A stretch of DNA of 64,000 nucleotides, from positions 1 to 64,000 of the forward strand of contig NZ_ALAP01000052.1 in the NCBI RefSeq assembly GCF_000280905.1, written 5' to 3'. Under the pieces are notes generated by a model. It was not told the DNA's origin. It did not search any database and was given only the letters and a program-made list of their open reading frames with translations. Numbering within the stretch: the stretch's first letter is position 1; each line of letters begins with the position of its first letter. Both the position numbers and the translations under genes were made by a program. This document shows, piece after piece, positions 39,396 through 48,824 of the stretch. The stretch comes from Streptomyces sp. AA1529 (lineage in GTDB: Bacteria; Actinomycetota; Actinomycetes; Streptomycetales; Streptomycetaceae).

Positions 39396-39461
39396 GTTAC
39401 TGCCAGAAGGCTGCAAGGGGTAACAGCCCGGGTTACTTCATGATGGGTGAAGACCGGTAAC
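39396..39461 (+). promoter_or_regulatory. four GTAAC/GTTAC boxes
   Basis: GTTAC (39396-39400), GTAAC (39420-39424), GTTAC (39432-39436) and GTAAC (39457-39461) alternate in orientation within 66 bp between the VOC and CGNR genes. The middle pair forms an inverted repeat with a 7-bp spacer. The last box would be inside the CGNR coding region if GTG 39447 is the start, or upstream of it if GTG 39471 is used. Confidence 0.4.
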
Positions 39462-40034
39462 GTCACAAGAGTGGGAGACAGAGAAGCGCCGGAGTCCCTC
39501 CGTCTGGTGCAGGAATTGGTGAACACCCTCGACATCGAATCCGGCACCGACGGGCTGGCCTCCCCGGCGGACCTGGCCCGGTTCGCCGACCACCACGGAC
39601 TGGCGCGGTACCGCCTCGGCCCGGCCGACCTGGCGGAGCTGCGCGAGCTCCGGGAGGCGCTGCGCGCGGCCTGCACGGCGCACACGGGCACGGCGGTACC
39701 GCCGGAGGCGGCCGCGTCGCTGGAGCGGCTGCTGAGCGCGGCACCGCTCGCGCTGCGCCTCGACTCCCGGGGTGCGGCCGTGCTGCGCCCCGCACCCGGT
39801 CTGACGGGCCTGCCCGCGCTCACGGCCCAGTTGGCCGCCCGGATCGCCACCGCGGCGGGCGAGGGCACCTGGCAGCGGCTGAAGGCGTGCGAGGCGCACG
39901 ACTGCCGCTGGGTCTACTACGACCGCAGCCCCGCGGGCCGCAGCCGCTGGTGCAGCATGGCCGTCTGCGGCAGCCGCGCCAAGATGCGCACCTACCGCGC
40001 CCGGCGGGGCCAGGGCCCGCCCGGCGGATCATGA
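39447..40034 (+). CDS. CGNR zinc-finger / ABATE-domain transcriptional regulator
   Basis: A 195-residue protein. The N-terminal ABATE-like helical domain (SLRLVQELVNTLDIE ... LAELRELREALRAACTAH) is joined to a C-terminal CGNR-type zinc finger: CEAHDCRWVYYDRSPAGRSRWCSMAVCGSR split over about residues 150-178. The four cysteines are in CEAHDC and CSMAVC; the namesake motif reads CGSR. Such proteins are probable DNA-binding regulators. GTG 39447 has no clear ribosome site; GTG 39471 is an alternative. Repeated GTAAC boxes in front could be its operator. Confidence 0.88.
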   Translation: MKTGNVTRVGDREAPESLRLVQELVNTLDIESGTDGLASPADLARFADHHGLARYRLGPADLAELRELREALRAACTAHTGTAVPPEAAASLERLLSAAPLALRLDSRGAAVLRPAPGLTGLPALTAQLAARIATAAGEGTWQRLKACEAHDCRWVYYDRSPAGRSRWCSMAVCGSRAKMRTYRARRGQGPPGGS

Positions 40035-40266
40035 CGTCCGGCAGGCGCCGATGCCGGTGGTGCGCCGTCTTTCGGGAAGCGCGGCTTCTTCTCATCCGCT
40101 CCGGCCGCGTGCCGGCGGGCCCGGCGCGGCCGGAGCGCCGGGCCCGTGCCCGCGGCTCCGAGCGCGGAGGCGCGGACCACAGGCCTGCGGGGCCCGGCCC
40201 GGTTCCGGTCCGTTCAGGGGCGGTCCGGCCCGTCCAGGGGCGGTCAGGCCGCGCGGGCCGCCGGGG

Positions 40267-41610
40267 TCACGCGGTGGGGCGGCCGAGTGCGCGGAAGAGC
40301 CAGCCGGACTTGCGCCAGAGCGCGGAGTCCAGGGTGTTGCGGCCGTCGAGGAGGTGACGGGAGGCGACGACGTCGCCCAGCACGGCGGGATCGAGCTCCT
40401 TGAACTCCGGCCACTCCGTCAGATGCAGCACCACGTCGGCGCCGCGTGCGGCGTCCAGCGCGCTGTCCGCGTAGCCCAGCGTGGGGAAGACGGCCCGCGC
40501 GTTCTCCATGCCCTTCGGGTCGTAGACCGTCACCTGGGCGCCCTGGAGGTGCAGCTGCCCGGCGACGTTGAGCGCGGGCGAGTCGCGTACGTCGTCGGAG
40601 TCGGGTTTGAAGGTGGCGCCCAGCACCGCGATCCGCTTGCCGAGCAGCACCCCGCCCAGCGCGTCCCGGGCCAGCTCGACCATCTGGGCGCGGCGCCGCA
40701 TGTTGATGGAGTCGACCTCGCGCAGGAAGGTGAGCGCCTCGGAGGCGCCCAGCTCGCCGGCGCGGGCCATGAAGGCGCGGATGTCCTTGGGCAGGCAGCC
40801 GCCGCCGAAGCCGATCCCGGCCCGGAGGAACTTGTGGCCGATGCGGTCGTCGTGGCCGATGGCCTCGGCGAGCTTGACCACGTCGCCGCCCGCGGCCTCG
40901 CACACCTCGGCCATGGCGTTGATGAAGGAGATCTTCGTGGCCAGGAAGGAGTTGGCGGCGGTCTTGACCAGCTCGGCGGTCGGGAAGTCGGTCACCAGGA
41001 AGGGGGTGCCCTCGGCGACCGGCTGCGCGTACACCTCGCGCAGCAGCTCCTCGCCGCGCGGCCCGCCGACCCCGACGACGATGCGGTCGGGGTGGAGGGT
41101 GTCCTTGACGGCGAAGCTCTCCCGCAGGAACTCGGGGTTCCAGGCCAGCTCGGCCTCCTGCCCGGCGGGCGCCAGCTCGGCGATCCGGGTCGCGAGCCGC
41201 TCGGCGCTGCCGACCGGGACGGTGGACTTGCCGACGACGAGCGCGGGCCCGTGCAGCTGGAGCGCGAGGGAGTCGACGGCGCGCTCGACGTAGCTCATGT
41301 CGCAGGCGAACTCGCCGTGCTTCTGCGGCGTGTTGACGCACAGGAAGTGCACGTCGCCGAAGGCGCCCAGCTCCTCCCAGGAGTCGGTGAAGCGCAGTCG
41401 GCCGGTGGAGCCCTCGACCCCGGCGACGTGTGCGCGCAGCAGCTCCTCCAGGCCCGGCTCGAACATGGGCGCCTGCCCCTGCTCCAGCTTGCGCATCTTC
41501 TCCGGGACGACGTCCAGTCCCAGCACCTCGAACCCCAGTTCGGCCATGGCGGCCGCGTGGGTGGCGCCGAGATAGCCGAGGCCGATCACGGTGATCTTGG
41601 GCGAGGCCAT
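40267..41610 (-). CDS. UDP-glucose 6-dehydrogenase
   Basis: A 447-residue NAD-dependent enzyme oxidising UDP-glucose to UDP-glucuronate, a precursor of acidic wall polymers and exopolysaccharide. Visible are the N-terminal GLGYLGATHAAAMAELG, the VGKSTVPVGSAERL segment, NPEFLRESFAVKD, the catalytic cysteine in GFGGGCLPKD, and the C-terminal GATFKPDSDDVRDSPAL. ATG 41610 follows AAGGAGCTC. It stands alone, divergent from the acyl-CoA dehydrogenase. GDP-mannose dehydrogenase is a close relative, so substrate is not absolutely certain. Confidence 0.93.
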   Translation of the reverse strand: MASPKITVIGLGYLGATHAAAMAELGFEVLGLDVVPEKMRKLEQGQAPMFEPGLEELLRAHVAGVEGSTGRLRFTDSWEELGAFGDVHFLCVNTPQKHGEFACDMSYVERAVDSLALQLHGPALVVGKSTVPVGSAERLATRIAELAPAGQEAELAWNPEFLRESFAVKDTLHPDRIVVGVGGPRGEELLREVYAQPVAEGTPFLVTDFPTAELVKTAANSFLATKISFINAMAEVCEAAGGDVVKLAEAIGHDDRIGHKFLRAGIGFGGGCLPKDIRAFMARAGELGASEALTFLREVDSINMRRRAQMVELARDALGGVLLGKRIAVLGATFKPDSDDVRDSPALNVAGQLHLQGAQVTVYDPKGMENARAVFPTLGYADSALDAARGADVVLHLTEWPEFKELDPAVLGDVVASRHLLDGRNTLDSALWRKSGWLFRALGRPTA

Positions 41611-41826
41611 GCGATGAGCTCCTTGTGACGGCAGAACGCTGTCCGCGAGCATAACGGGACCCCTCCTGTCGTGAACCTCACGTACCCCCGAGGAGCCGGT
41701 GGCCACTAAAATTGGGGTTACTTAACGGTAATTAGCAATCCCGGGGCACCCGGCACGACAACCGAGGCAATCCAGCAGCCCGTGGCACCCCAGGCATTCC
41801 GCATCCTCTCGAAGGAGTGAGACACC

Positions 41827-42993
41827 TTGGCGTCTGATTTCGACCTCTACCGGCCGTCCGAGGAGCACGAGATGCTCCGTGACTCGGTGCGCGCGCTCGC
41901 CGAGGCGAAGATCGCGCCGCACGCCGCCGAAGTGGACGAGGAGGCGCGGTTCCCGCAGGAGGCCCGGGACGCCCTGGTCGCCAACGACCTGCACGCGGTA
42001 CATGTGCCCGAGGCCTTCGGCGGCGCCGGGGCCGACGCGCTGGCCACCGTCATCGTCATCGAGGAGGTCGCCCGGGTCTGCGGCTCCTCCTCCCTCATCC
42101 CGGCCGTCAACAAGCTCGGCTCGCTGCCGGTGATCCTCTCCGCCTCGGAAGAGCTCAAGAAGCGCTACCTGACGCCGCTGGCCAAGGGCGACGCGATGTT
42201 CTCCTACTGCCTGAGCGAGCCGGACGCCGGCTCCGACGCGGGCGGCATGAAGACCAAGGCCGTGCGGGACGGCGACCACTGGGTCCTCGACGGCGTCAAG
42301 CGCTGGATCACCAACGCCGGGGTCTCCGACTACTACACGGTGATGGCCGTCACCGACGCCGAGAAGCGCACCAAGGGCATCTCCGCGTTCGTGGTGGAGA
42401 AGGACGACCCGGGCGTCTCCTTCGGCGCCCCGGAGAAGAAGCTGGGCATCAAGGGCTCCCCCACCCGGGAGGTCTACCTGGACAACGTGCGCATCCCGGC
42501 CGACCGGATGATCGGCGCCGAGGGCACGGGCTTCGCCACCGCCATGAAGACCCTCGACCACACCCGCATCACCATCGCCGCACAGGCCCTGGGCATCGCC
42601 CAGGGGGCGCTGGACTACGCGAAGGGGTACGTCCAGGAGCGCAAGCAGTTCGGCAAGCCGATCGGCGACTTCCAGGGCGTGCAGTTCATGCTGGCCGACA
42701 TGGCCATGAAGATCGAGGCCGCCCGGCAGCTCACCTACGCGGCCGCCGCGCGCTCCGAGCGGGTCGCGGAAGGCAGCGAGAAGGAGGATCTGACCTTCTT
42801 CGGCGCCGCCGCCAAGTGCTACGCCTCGGACGCGGCCATGGAGGTCACCACCGACGCCGTCCAGCTCCTGGGCGGCTACGGCTACACCCGCGACTACCCT
42901 GTCGAGCGGATGATGCGGGACGCGAAGATCACCCAGATCTACGAGGGCACCAATCAGGTGCAGCGGATCGTGATGGCGCGGAACCTGCCGTAG
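41827..42993 (+). CDS. acyl-CoA dehydrogenase
   Basis: A 388-residue FAD enzyme of fatty or branched acyl-CoA oxidation. Signature stretches are CLSEPDAGSDAGGMKTKA, RWITNAGVSDYYTVMA, QALGIAQGALDYAKGYVQERKQFGKPI and DAVQLLGGYGYTRDYPVERMMRDAKITQIYEGTNQVQRIV; the catalytic Glu is in IYEGTN. It starts with TTG 41827 behind AAGGAG. It is monocistronic between the divergent ugd gene and a strong terminator. Confidence 0.95.
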   Translation: MASDFDLYRPSEEHEMLRDSVRALAEAKIAPHAAEVDEEARFPQEARDALVANDLHAVHVPEAFGGAGADALATVIVIEEVARVCGSSSLIPAVNKLGSLPVILSASEELKKRYLTPLAKGDAMFSYCLSEPDAGSDAGGMKTKAVRDGDHWVLDGVKRWITNAGVSDYYTVMAVTDAEKRTKGISAFVVEKDDPGVSFGAPEKKLGIKGSPTREVYLDNVRIPADRMIGAEGTGFATAMKTLDHTRITIAAQALGIAQGALDYAKGYVQERKQFGKPIGDFQGVQFMLADMAMKIEAARQLTYAAAARSERVAEGSEKEDLTFFGAAAKCYASDAAMEVTTDAVQLLGGYGYTRDYPVERMMRDAKITQIYEGTNQVQRIVMARNLP

Positions 42994-43044
42994 CGGATTC
43001 CGCGGTTCGCCGGCGTCCGGCGTCCGGGAGACCGGTTCCCGCCC

Positions 43045-43083
43045 GGGGCCCGGGGGCAGCACGAGGTGCTTCCCCCGGGCCCC
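43045..43083. terminator. strong bidirectional terminator hairpin
   Basis: GGGGCCCGGGGG (43045-43056) pairs with its complement (43072-43083). Inside the loop AGCAC and GTGCT pair again, giving a stem of about 17 bp with one mismatch, between convergent genes. Confidence 0.85.
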
Positions 43084-43105
43084 GGCCGGTTCCGGTGCCG
43101 CCCGG

Positions 43106-44316
43106 TCAGCCCGCGCGCCGGGCGCCGTCCAGTTGGTCGATCGTGGCGATGGAGGGCCCGCGCTGCGTCTGCAGCGTCCGGGCCGCCTCCTCCGCCTCGC
43201 GCAGCACGCGCAGGGCGTTGGACCAGGTCAGCTTCGCCAGGTCGGCCTCGGACCAGTTGCGGTCCAGCAGCTCGGCCACCAGGTGCGGGTAGCCGGCCAC
43301 GTCCGAGAGCTGGGCCGGGGTGAAGGCGGTGCCGTCGAAGTCGCCGCCGATGCCGATGTGGTCGATGCCCGCGACCTCGCGCATGTGGTCGAGGTGGTCG
43401 GCGACGGTGCTCGCGTCCGGGACCGGCCGCGGGTTGGCGCGCTCGAACTCGCGCTGCACCGCACGGCCCTCGTCGGACAGGTCGAGGTGGTCGAGGCCGT
43501 GCGCCCGCATGTTCTCGTCGGCCGCCCGGGTCCAGGCCACCGCCTCGGGGAGGATGAACTTGGGCACGAAGGTGGCCATCGCCACGCCCCCGTTGGCGGG
43601 GAGCTGGGCGAGCACGTCGTCGGGGATGTTGCGCGGGTGGTCGCAGACGGCGCGCGCCGAGGAGTGCGAGAAGATGACGGGCGCCTCGGTGACGCGCAGC
43701 GCGGCGCGCATCGTCCCGGCCGCCACGTGCGAGAGGTCCACCAGCATGCCGAGCCGGTTCATCTCCCGCACGACCTCTTCGCCGAAGGGGCTCAGGCCGC
43801 CCGCACGCGGCTCGTCGGTGGCCGAGTCGGCCCAGTCCAGCGAGTTGTTGTGGGTGAGCGTCAGATAGCGCACCCCGAGCTGGTAGAGGGCGCGCAGCGC
43901 GGCCAGCGAGTTGTTGATGGAGTGCCCGCCCTCGGCGCCCATCAGCGAGGCGATGCGCCGCTGCGCGTGCGCCGCCTCCACGTCCTCGGCGGTGAAGGCC
44001 AGTTGGAGATCCTGCGGATAGCGCGCCGCCAGCAGCCGTACGGCGTCGATCTGCTCCAGGGTGGCGCTCACCGCGTCGTCCCCGGTCAGCTCGCCGGGTA
44101 CATAGACGGACCAGAACTGCGCCCCGACGCCGCCCGCGCGCAGCCGCGCCAGGTCGGTGTGCAGCTTCTCGCGCTGGTCGAGTGCGATGTCGAGCTTGTC
44201 CAGGTCGTAGTGCGCCTGCTCGCGCAGCGCCCAGGGCAGGTCGTTGTGCCCGTCCACGACGGGGTGCGCGCTCAGCAGCGCGCGGGCGTGCTCCAGGCGG
44301 GGGCTGTCGGGCCGCG

Positions 44317-44320
<4 letters not shown>
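43106..44320 (-). CDS. membrane dipeptidase-type metallopeptidase (M19)
   Basis: A 404-residue dinuclear-zinc dipeptidase. Zinc-binding motifs are VDGHNDLPW (HxD), GAEGGHSI (bridging Glu), VDLSHV and FSHSSARAV, and the C-terminal GIGGDFDG. It hydrolyses dipeptides, including D-amino-acid-containing ones. It has no signal peptide, so it acts in the cytoplasm. The GTG start overlaps the purE stop by 4 nt, meaning coupled translation with purine genes; whether this is functional or just gene packing is unclear. Confidence 0.93.
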
Positions 44321-44865
<545 letters not shown>

Positions 44866-44937
44866 ACGGCTCCTAGGTAGCTGGTCCGGACCGGCTCGCC
44901 GGGGCGCGCCGCCCTGCGGTGCGCGTCGCCCGCGGGC

Positions 44938-46101
44938 TCACTCCACGACGGTGCCGCGCAGATACCCGGCGGCGTGCGCGGCGCGCTCCCGCACCTCGGC
45001 GAGATCGTCACCGTAGACGTTGACATGCCCCACCTTGCGGCCGGGCTTCACGTCCTTGCCGTACATGTGGATCTTGAGCTGCGGGTCGCGGGCCATGCAG
45101 TGCAGGTACGCGGCGTACATGTCCGGGTAGTCGCCGCCCAGCACGTTGGCCATCACCGTCCAGCGCTCCCGGCAGCGCGGGTCGCCCAGCGGCAGGTCGA
45201 GCACGGCGCGCACATGGTTGGCGAACTGCGAGGTGACCGCGCCGTCCTGGGTCCAGTGGCCGGAGTTGTGCGGCCGCATGGCCAGCTCGTTGACGAGCAG
45301 CCGTCCGTCGGCGGTCTCGAACAGCTCGACGGCCAGGTGCCCGACGACTCCCAGTTCGTGCGCCACCTGCAGGGCGATCTGCTGGGCGCCCAGCGCGAGG
45401 TCCTCGGCCAAGTCGGGCGCGGGGGCGATCACGGTGTCGCAGACCCCGTCGACCTGCACGGACTCCACGACCGGGTAGGCGACGGCCTGCCCGTGCGGGG
45501 AGCGCACGACGTTCGCCGCCAGCTCCCGCGCGAAGTCGACCTTCTCCTCGGCGAGCACCGGGACGCCCGCCTTGAAGGGCTCGGCGGCGTTCGGGTCGTC
45601 GGCGCCGCGCACGACCCACACGCCCTTGCCGTCGTAGCCGCCGCGCACCGTCTTGAGGACGACGGGGAAGCCGTCGCCGCTGCCGGGGGCCGCGCCCTCC
45701 GCGGCGAAGGCCGCGACGTCCCGGGGATCGTTCACCAGGCGGTTGCGCGGGGCGGGCACACCGAGTTCGGCGAGCCGGGCGCGCATCACGCCCTTGTCCT
45801 GCGCGTGCACGAGCGCGTCCGGCCCGGGGCGGACGGGGATGCCGTCCGCCTCCAGGGCGCGGAGGTGCTCGGTGGGCACGTGCTCGTGATCGAAAGTGAT
45901 CACGTCGCAGCCTTCGGCGAAGCGCCGCAGCGTGTCCAGATCTCGGTAGTCGCCAACGACAACATCGTTGACGACTTGTGCCGCCGAGTCCTGCGCCGTA
46001 TCGGAGAGGAGCTTGAACCTGATGCCGAGCGGGATGCCTGCCTCGTGGGTCATACGAGCGAGCTGGCCACCGCCGACCATGCCGACCACCGGGAATGTCA
46101 C
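44938..46101 (-). CDS. purK: 5-(carboxyamino)imidazole ribonucleotide synthase
   Basis: A 387-residue ATP-grasp enzyme that carboxylates AIR with bicarbonate, the step before PurE. The N-terminal VGMVGGGQLARMTHEAG, the ATP-grasp VVLKTVRGGYDGKGVWVV and the C-terminal NELAMRPHNSGHWTQDG are diagnostic. GTG 46101 has a GGAG site. It heads the purK-purE-dipeptidase group. Confidence 0.97.
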   Translation of the reverse strand: MTFPVVGMVGGGQLARMTHEAGIPLGIRFKLLSDTAQDSAAQVVNDVVVGDYRDLDTLRRFAEGCDVITFDHEHVPTEHLRALEADGIPVRPGPDALVHAQDKGVMRARLAELGVPAPRNRLVNDPRDVAAFAAEGAAPGSGDGFPVVLKTVRGGYDGKGVWVVRGADDPNAAEPFKAGVPVLAEEKVDFARELAANVVRSPHGQAVAYPVVESVQVDGVCDTVIAPAPDLAEDLALGAQQIALQVAHELGVVGHLAVELFETADGRLLVNELAMRPHNSGHWTQDGAVTSQFANHVRAVLDLPLGDPRCRERWTVMANVLGGDYPDMYAAYLHCMARDPQLKIHMYGKDVKPGRKVGHVNVYGDDLAEVRERAAHAAGYLRGTVVE

Positions 46102-46219
46102 GGCTCCAGGGTACGGCGCGTGAGAGGGCGCCCGGTCCGCCCGGGTCCCGGCACCCCCGCTGCCCTATGCTCGGCGCCGGTCGGTCCTGACAGGGACCTG
46201 CGGAAAACGGGGGCCGGGA

Positions 46220-46705
46220 TTGCGGCGTATGAAACCAGCCACACTGGCGCTGACCGTCCTGCTGGCCGCCACGGCGTGCGGCGCAGGCGGGGGCGGGGAC
46301 GACGGCTCGCACGGGGGAACCGGCAGCGGCGGGGACGACGGCGGCACCGGTGTCCCGCGGCCCCGCGAGTTCGGCACCGACCGGACCCGGGTGCGGGTCG
46401 GCCCGCACGAGATGTTCGTGCTGAAGGTCCCCTACCGGCCCTCCGAGGGGTACCGCTGGATCGTCCGCGGGAAGCAGCCCGACCGGCGGATCCTCACCCG
46501 GCTGAGCATCACCGGCCACGGCTTCGCCCCGGACCGTCCGGGCGACCGCGGCGAGCGCTGGTACACCTTCCGGGCCGAGCGGACCGGAAGCACGGAGCTC
46601 GCGCTGCGGGAGTGCTTCGGGTGCGGGGCCGGCCACCCGGAGCCGGACGGGGATCACCCCGTCCGCGACGTCACCTTCCGGATCACGGTCGCGGACCGAG
46701 AGTGA
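46220..46705 (+). CDS. lipoprotein resembling protease inhibitor family I42 (chagasin-like)
   Basis: A 161-residue secreted protein. A basic start (MRRMK), a hydrophobic stretch and the lipobox AATAC predict lipid attachment at Cys20. A Gly/Asp linker follows, then a ~105-residue beta-rich domain. PYRPSEGYRWIV aligns in style with the NPTTGY-type loop of chagasin-like cysteine-protease inhibitors, and RTGSTELALREC with their second loop. The fold call is by pattern only. The start is TTG 46220 or ATG 46229; the TTG keeps two more arginines in the signal peptide. Confidence 0.7.
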   Translation: MRRMKPATLALTVLLAATACGAGGGGDDGSHGGTGSGGDDGGTGVPRPREFGTDRTRVRVGPHEMFVLKVPYRPSEGYRWIVRGKQPDRRILTRLSITGHGFAPDRPGDRGERWYTFRAERTGSTELALRECFGCGAGHPEPDGDHPVRDVTFRITVADRE

Positions 46706-46860
46706 CACGGTCGTGCACGACCGGTCCCCTGTCCGGCGCCCGGGCCGCCGCGGCGCAACCTTCGGCGCCCCTGTGTGCGTCAATCGCCCTACAGGCCGAA
46801 TGCGCGCCTGGTTAGCATGGGGCAGCTTCGACACCGACCGAAACGGGGCTCAGTATCGCT

Positions 46861-47511
46861 ATGGGTGAATGGCGCACGATGCGCCCGGGGCTGGAACGGC
46901 TTGTGCGCGAACTGGGCAAGTTCGGCGCCGTCGGTGCGCTGGGCTTCCTGGTGAACGTCGCGATCTTCAACCTGTGCATCCACACGTTCCAGCTCGCACC
47001 CATCCGCTCCGGCGTCATCGCGCAGGTCGTCGCGATCGGCACCAACTACCTGGGCAACCGCTACTGGACCTACCGGCACACCGACAAGAACCGGATCCAC
47101 CGCGAGACGGTCCTCTTCTTCCTCTTCAGCGGGGCCGGGCTGGTGCTGGAGAACGGCATCCTCGCCCTCTCGCACTACGGCCTCGGCTACACCTCGACGC
47201 TCGCGGACAACGTCGCCAAGAACGTCATCGGGCTCGCCGTCGGCACCGCCTTCCGCTTCTGGGCATACCGCACCTGGGTCTTCCGGGCGCGCGGCAAGGC
47301 GCCCGCGCGGACCCGCGGGGCCGACGGGGCTGCGCTGCGGGACGAGGCGTCGAGCCCGCGCCACGAGGAAGCGGCCGTGCTGCGGGACGGGGACCCGGCC
47401 GGAGTCCGGCTGCCCGTCGGATCGGCTGCCTCAGCCGGCGCCGGACGCATCGAGGTCGGCGGCCTCGCGGCTGAGGAACAGCGCGAAGACCGGCGGCAGC
47501 TGCTGAAGTAG
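46861..47511 (+). CDS. GtrA family membrane protein
   Basis: A 216-residue protein with four membrane helices in the first ~140 residues (FGAVGALGFLVNVAIFNLCI, VIAQVVAIGTNYLGNRYWTY, FFLFSGAGLVLENGILAL, NVIGLAVGTAFRFWAYRTWVF), as in GtrA proteins thought to flip or help flip polyprenyl-linked sugars. The C-terminal ~70 residues are low-complexity and charged. Its 3' end overlaps the convergent histidine kinase gene by 81 bp, so the tail may be poorly constrained. The ATG at 46861 is plausible; the ribosome site is weak. Confidence 0.9.
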   Translation: MGEWRTMRPGLERLVRELGKFGAVGALGFLVNVAIFNLCIHTFQLAPIRSGVIAQVVAIGTNYLGNRYWTYRHTDKNRIHRETVLFFLFSGAGLVLENGILALSHYGLGYTSTLADNVAKNVIGLAVGTAFRFWAYRTWVFRARGKAPARTRGADGAALRDEASSPRHEEAAVLRDGDPAGVRLPVGSAASAGAGRIEVGGLAAEEQREDRRQLLK

Positions 47512-48717
47512 CTCCAGCCGCCCGCCGTCCGCCTCCGCGAGGTCCCGCGCCACCGCGAGCCCCAGACCGGTGGAGTTGTGGCCGCTCACCGTCCGCTCGA
47601 AGACGCGCGAGCCCAGCGCCTCGTCCACCCCGGGTCCCTCGTCCGTGACCTCCACGACGACCTGGTTCCCGATCACCCGGGTGCGCAGCGCGACCGTCCC
47701 GGCGCCGTGCATCAGCGAGTTCTCGATCAGCGTCGCCAGCACCTGCGCCACCGCACCCGGCGTGCCCACGGCCCGCAGGCCCGTCTTGCCCGAGCGCACG
47801 ATGGCCCGGCCCGCGCTGCGGTAGGCGGGCTTCCACTCCTCTATCTGCTGCTTGACCACCTCGTCCAGGTCGAAGCTGACCGCCGAGCCGGTACGCGGGT
47901 CGCGGGAGTTGGTCAGCAGCCGCTGCACGACGTCGGTGAGCCGCTCGACCTGGGCGAGCGCGATGGTCGCCTCCTCCTTGACCACGGCGCGGTCCTCGGG
48001 CTCGTCGCCCTCCGCCATCGTGATGATCTCCTCCAGCCGCATGGACAGCGCGGTCAGCGGCGTCCGCAGCTGGTGCGAGGCGTCCGCCGCCAGTCGGCGC
48101 TCGGCGGTCAGCATCCGGCCGATCCGGTCCGCGCTGCCGTCCAGCACGTCCGCGACCCGGTCCAGCTCCGGTACCCCGTAGCGCCGGTGCCGGGGGCGCG
48201 GGTCACCGGAGCCGAGGCGCTCGGCGGTCTCGGCCAGGTCGGTGAGCGGGGCCGCCACGCGGTGCGCCTGGCGGACCGCGAGCACGGCGGCGGCGATCAC
48301 CGCCAGCAGTGCGACGGCGAGGATGATCAGCAGCGTACGGCCGACCTCGGCGCGCACCGCCGACCGGGAGGCCTGGACCGTGATGCGTTCGCCGTGCGCA
48401 CCGGTCTGCCGGGACTCGACGACCTCGCCGGAGGGCTTGTCGCCGACCTCGATGGGACGCCGGCCGGGCAGTTCGACGCGGATGTAGCGGACGTAGCGGT
48501 CCTTGGAGGTGGTGACGCCGATGGACTCCTCGGTCACCCGCTCCCCGGCCACCAGCCGGCTCTCCACGGTGGAGACCAGCCGGACCGCCTCGGAGCGGAC
48601 GTTCTCCTTGGTGCTGTTCTCGATCGTGCGGGACTCCACGATGACGAGCGAGATCCCGAAGACCGCGACGACGACCAGGACGACGGCGAGGATGGACAGG
48701 ATGAGCCGACGGCGCAC
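47431..48717 (-). CDS. sensor histidine kinase
   Basis: A 428-residue membrane sensor kinase: two helices (about 5-27 and 127-148) enclose a ~100-residue extracytoplasmic sensor. A HAMP segment and the H-box DASHQLRTPL with phospho-His215 follow, then the ATPase domain (NSLMHG, DEGPGV, GLGLAVARDLAEADGG). It pairs with the response regulator just upstream (107 bp) on the same strand. The signal is unknown. GTG 48717. Confidence 0.95.
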   Translation of the reverse strand: MRRRLILSILAVVLVVVAVFGISLVIVESRTIENSTKENVRSEAVRLVSTVESRLVAGERVTEESIGVTTSKDRYVRYIRVELPGRRPIEVGDKPSGEVVESRQTGAHGERITVQASRSAVRAEVGRTLLIILAVALLAVIAAAVLAVRQAHRVAAPLTDLAETAERLGSGDPRPRHRRYGVPELDRVADVLDGSADRIGRMLTAERRLAADASHQLRTPLTALSMRLEEIITMAEGDEPEDRAVVKEEATIALAQVERLTDVVQRLLTNSRDPRTGSAVSFDLDEVVKQQIEEWKPAYRSAGRAIVRSGKTGLRAVGTPGAVAQVLATLIENSLMHGAGTVALRTRVIGNQVVVEVTDEGPGVDEALGSRVFERTVSGHNSTGLGLAVARDLAEADGGRLELLQQLPPVFALFLSREAADLDASGAG

Positions 48718-48824
48718 GTGCTGGCTTCTTTCCTAGCTGTTTCCGGGGACCTGACTGTTTCCGGGGACCCGGCTGTCGCCGGAGGCCTCCGGCGGCCCCG
48801 GCTCCCTGCGCGGTCCGAGGGGCG

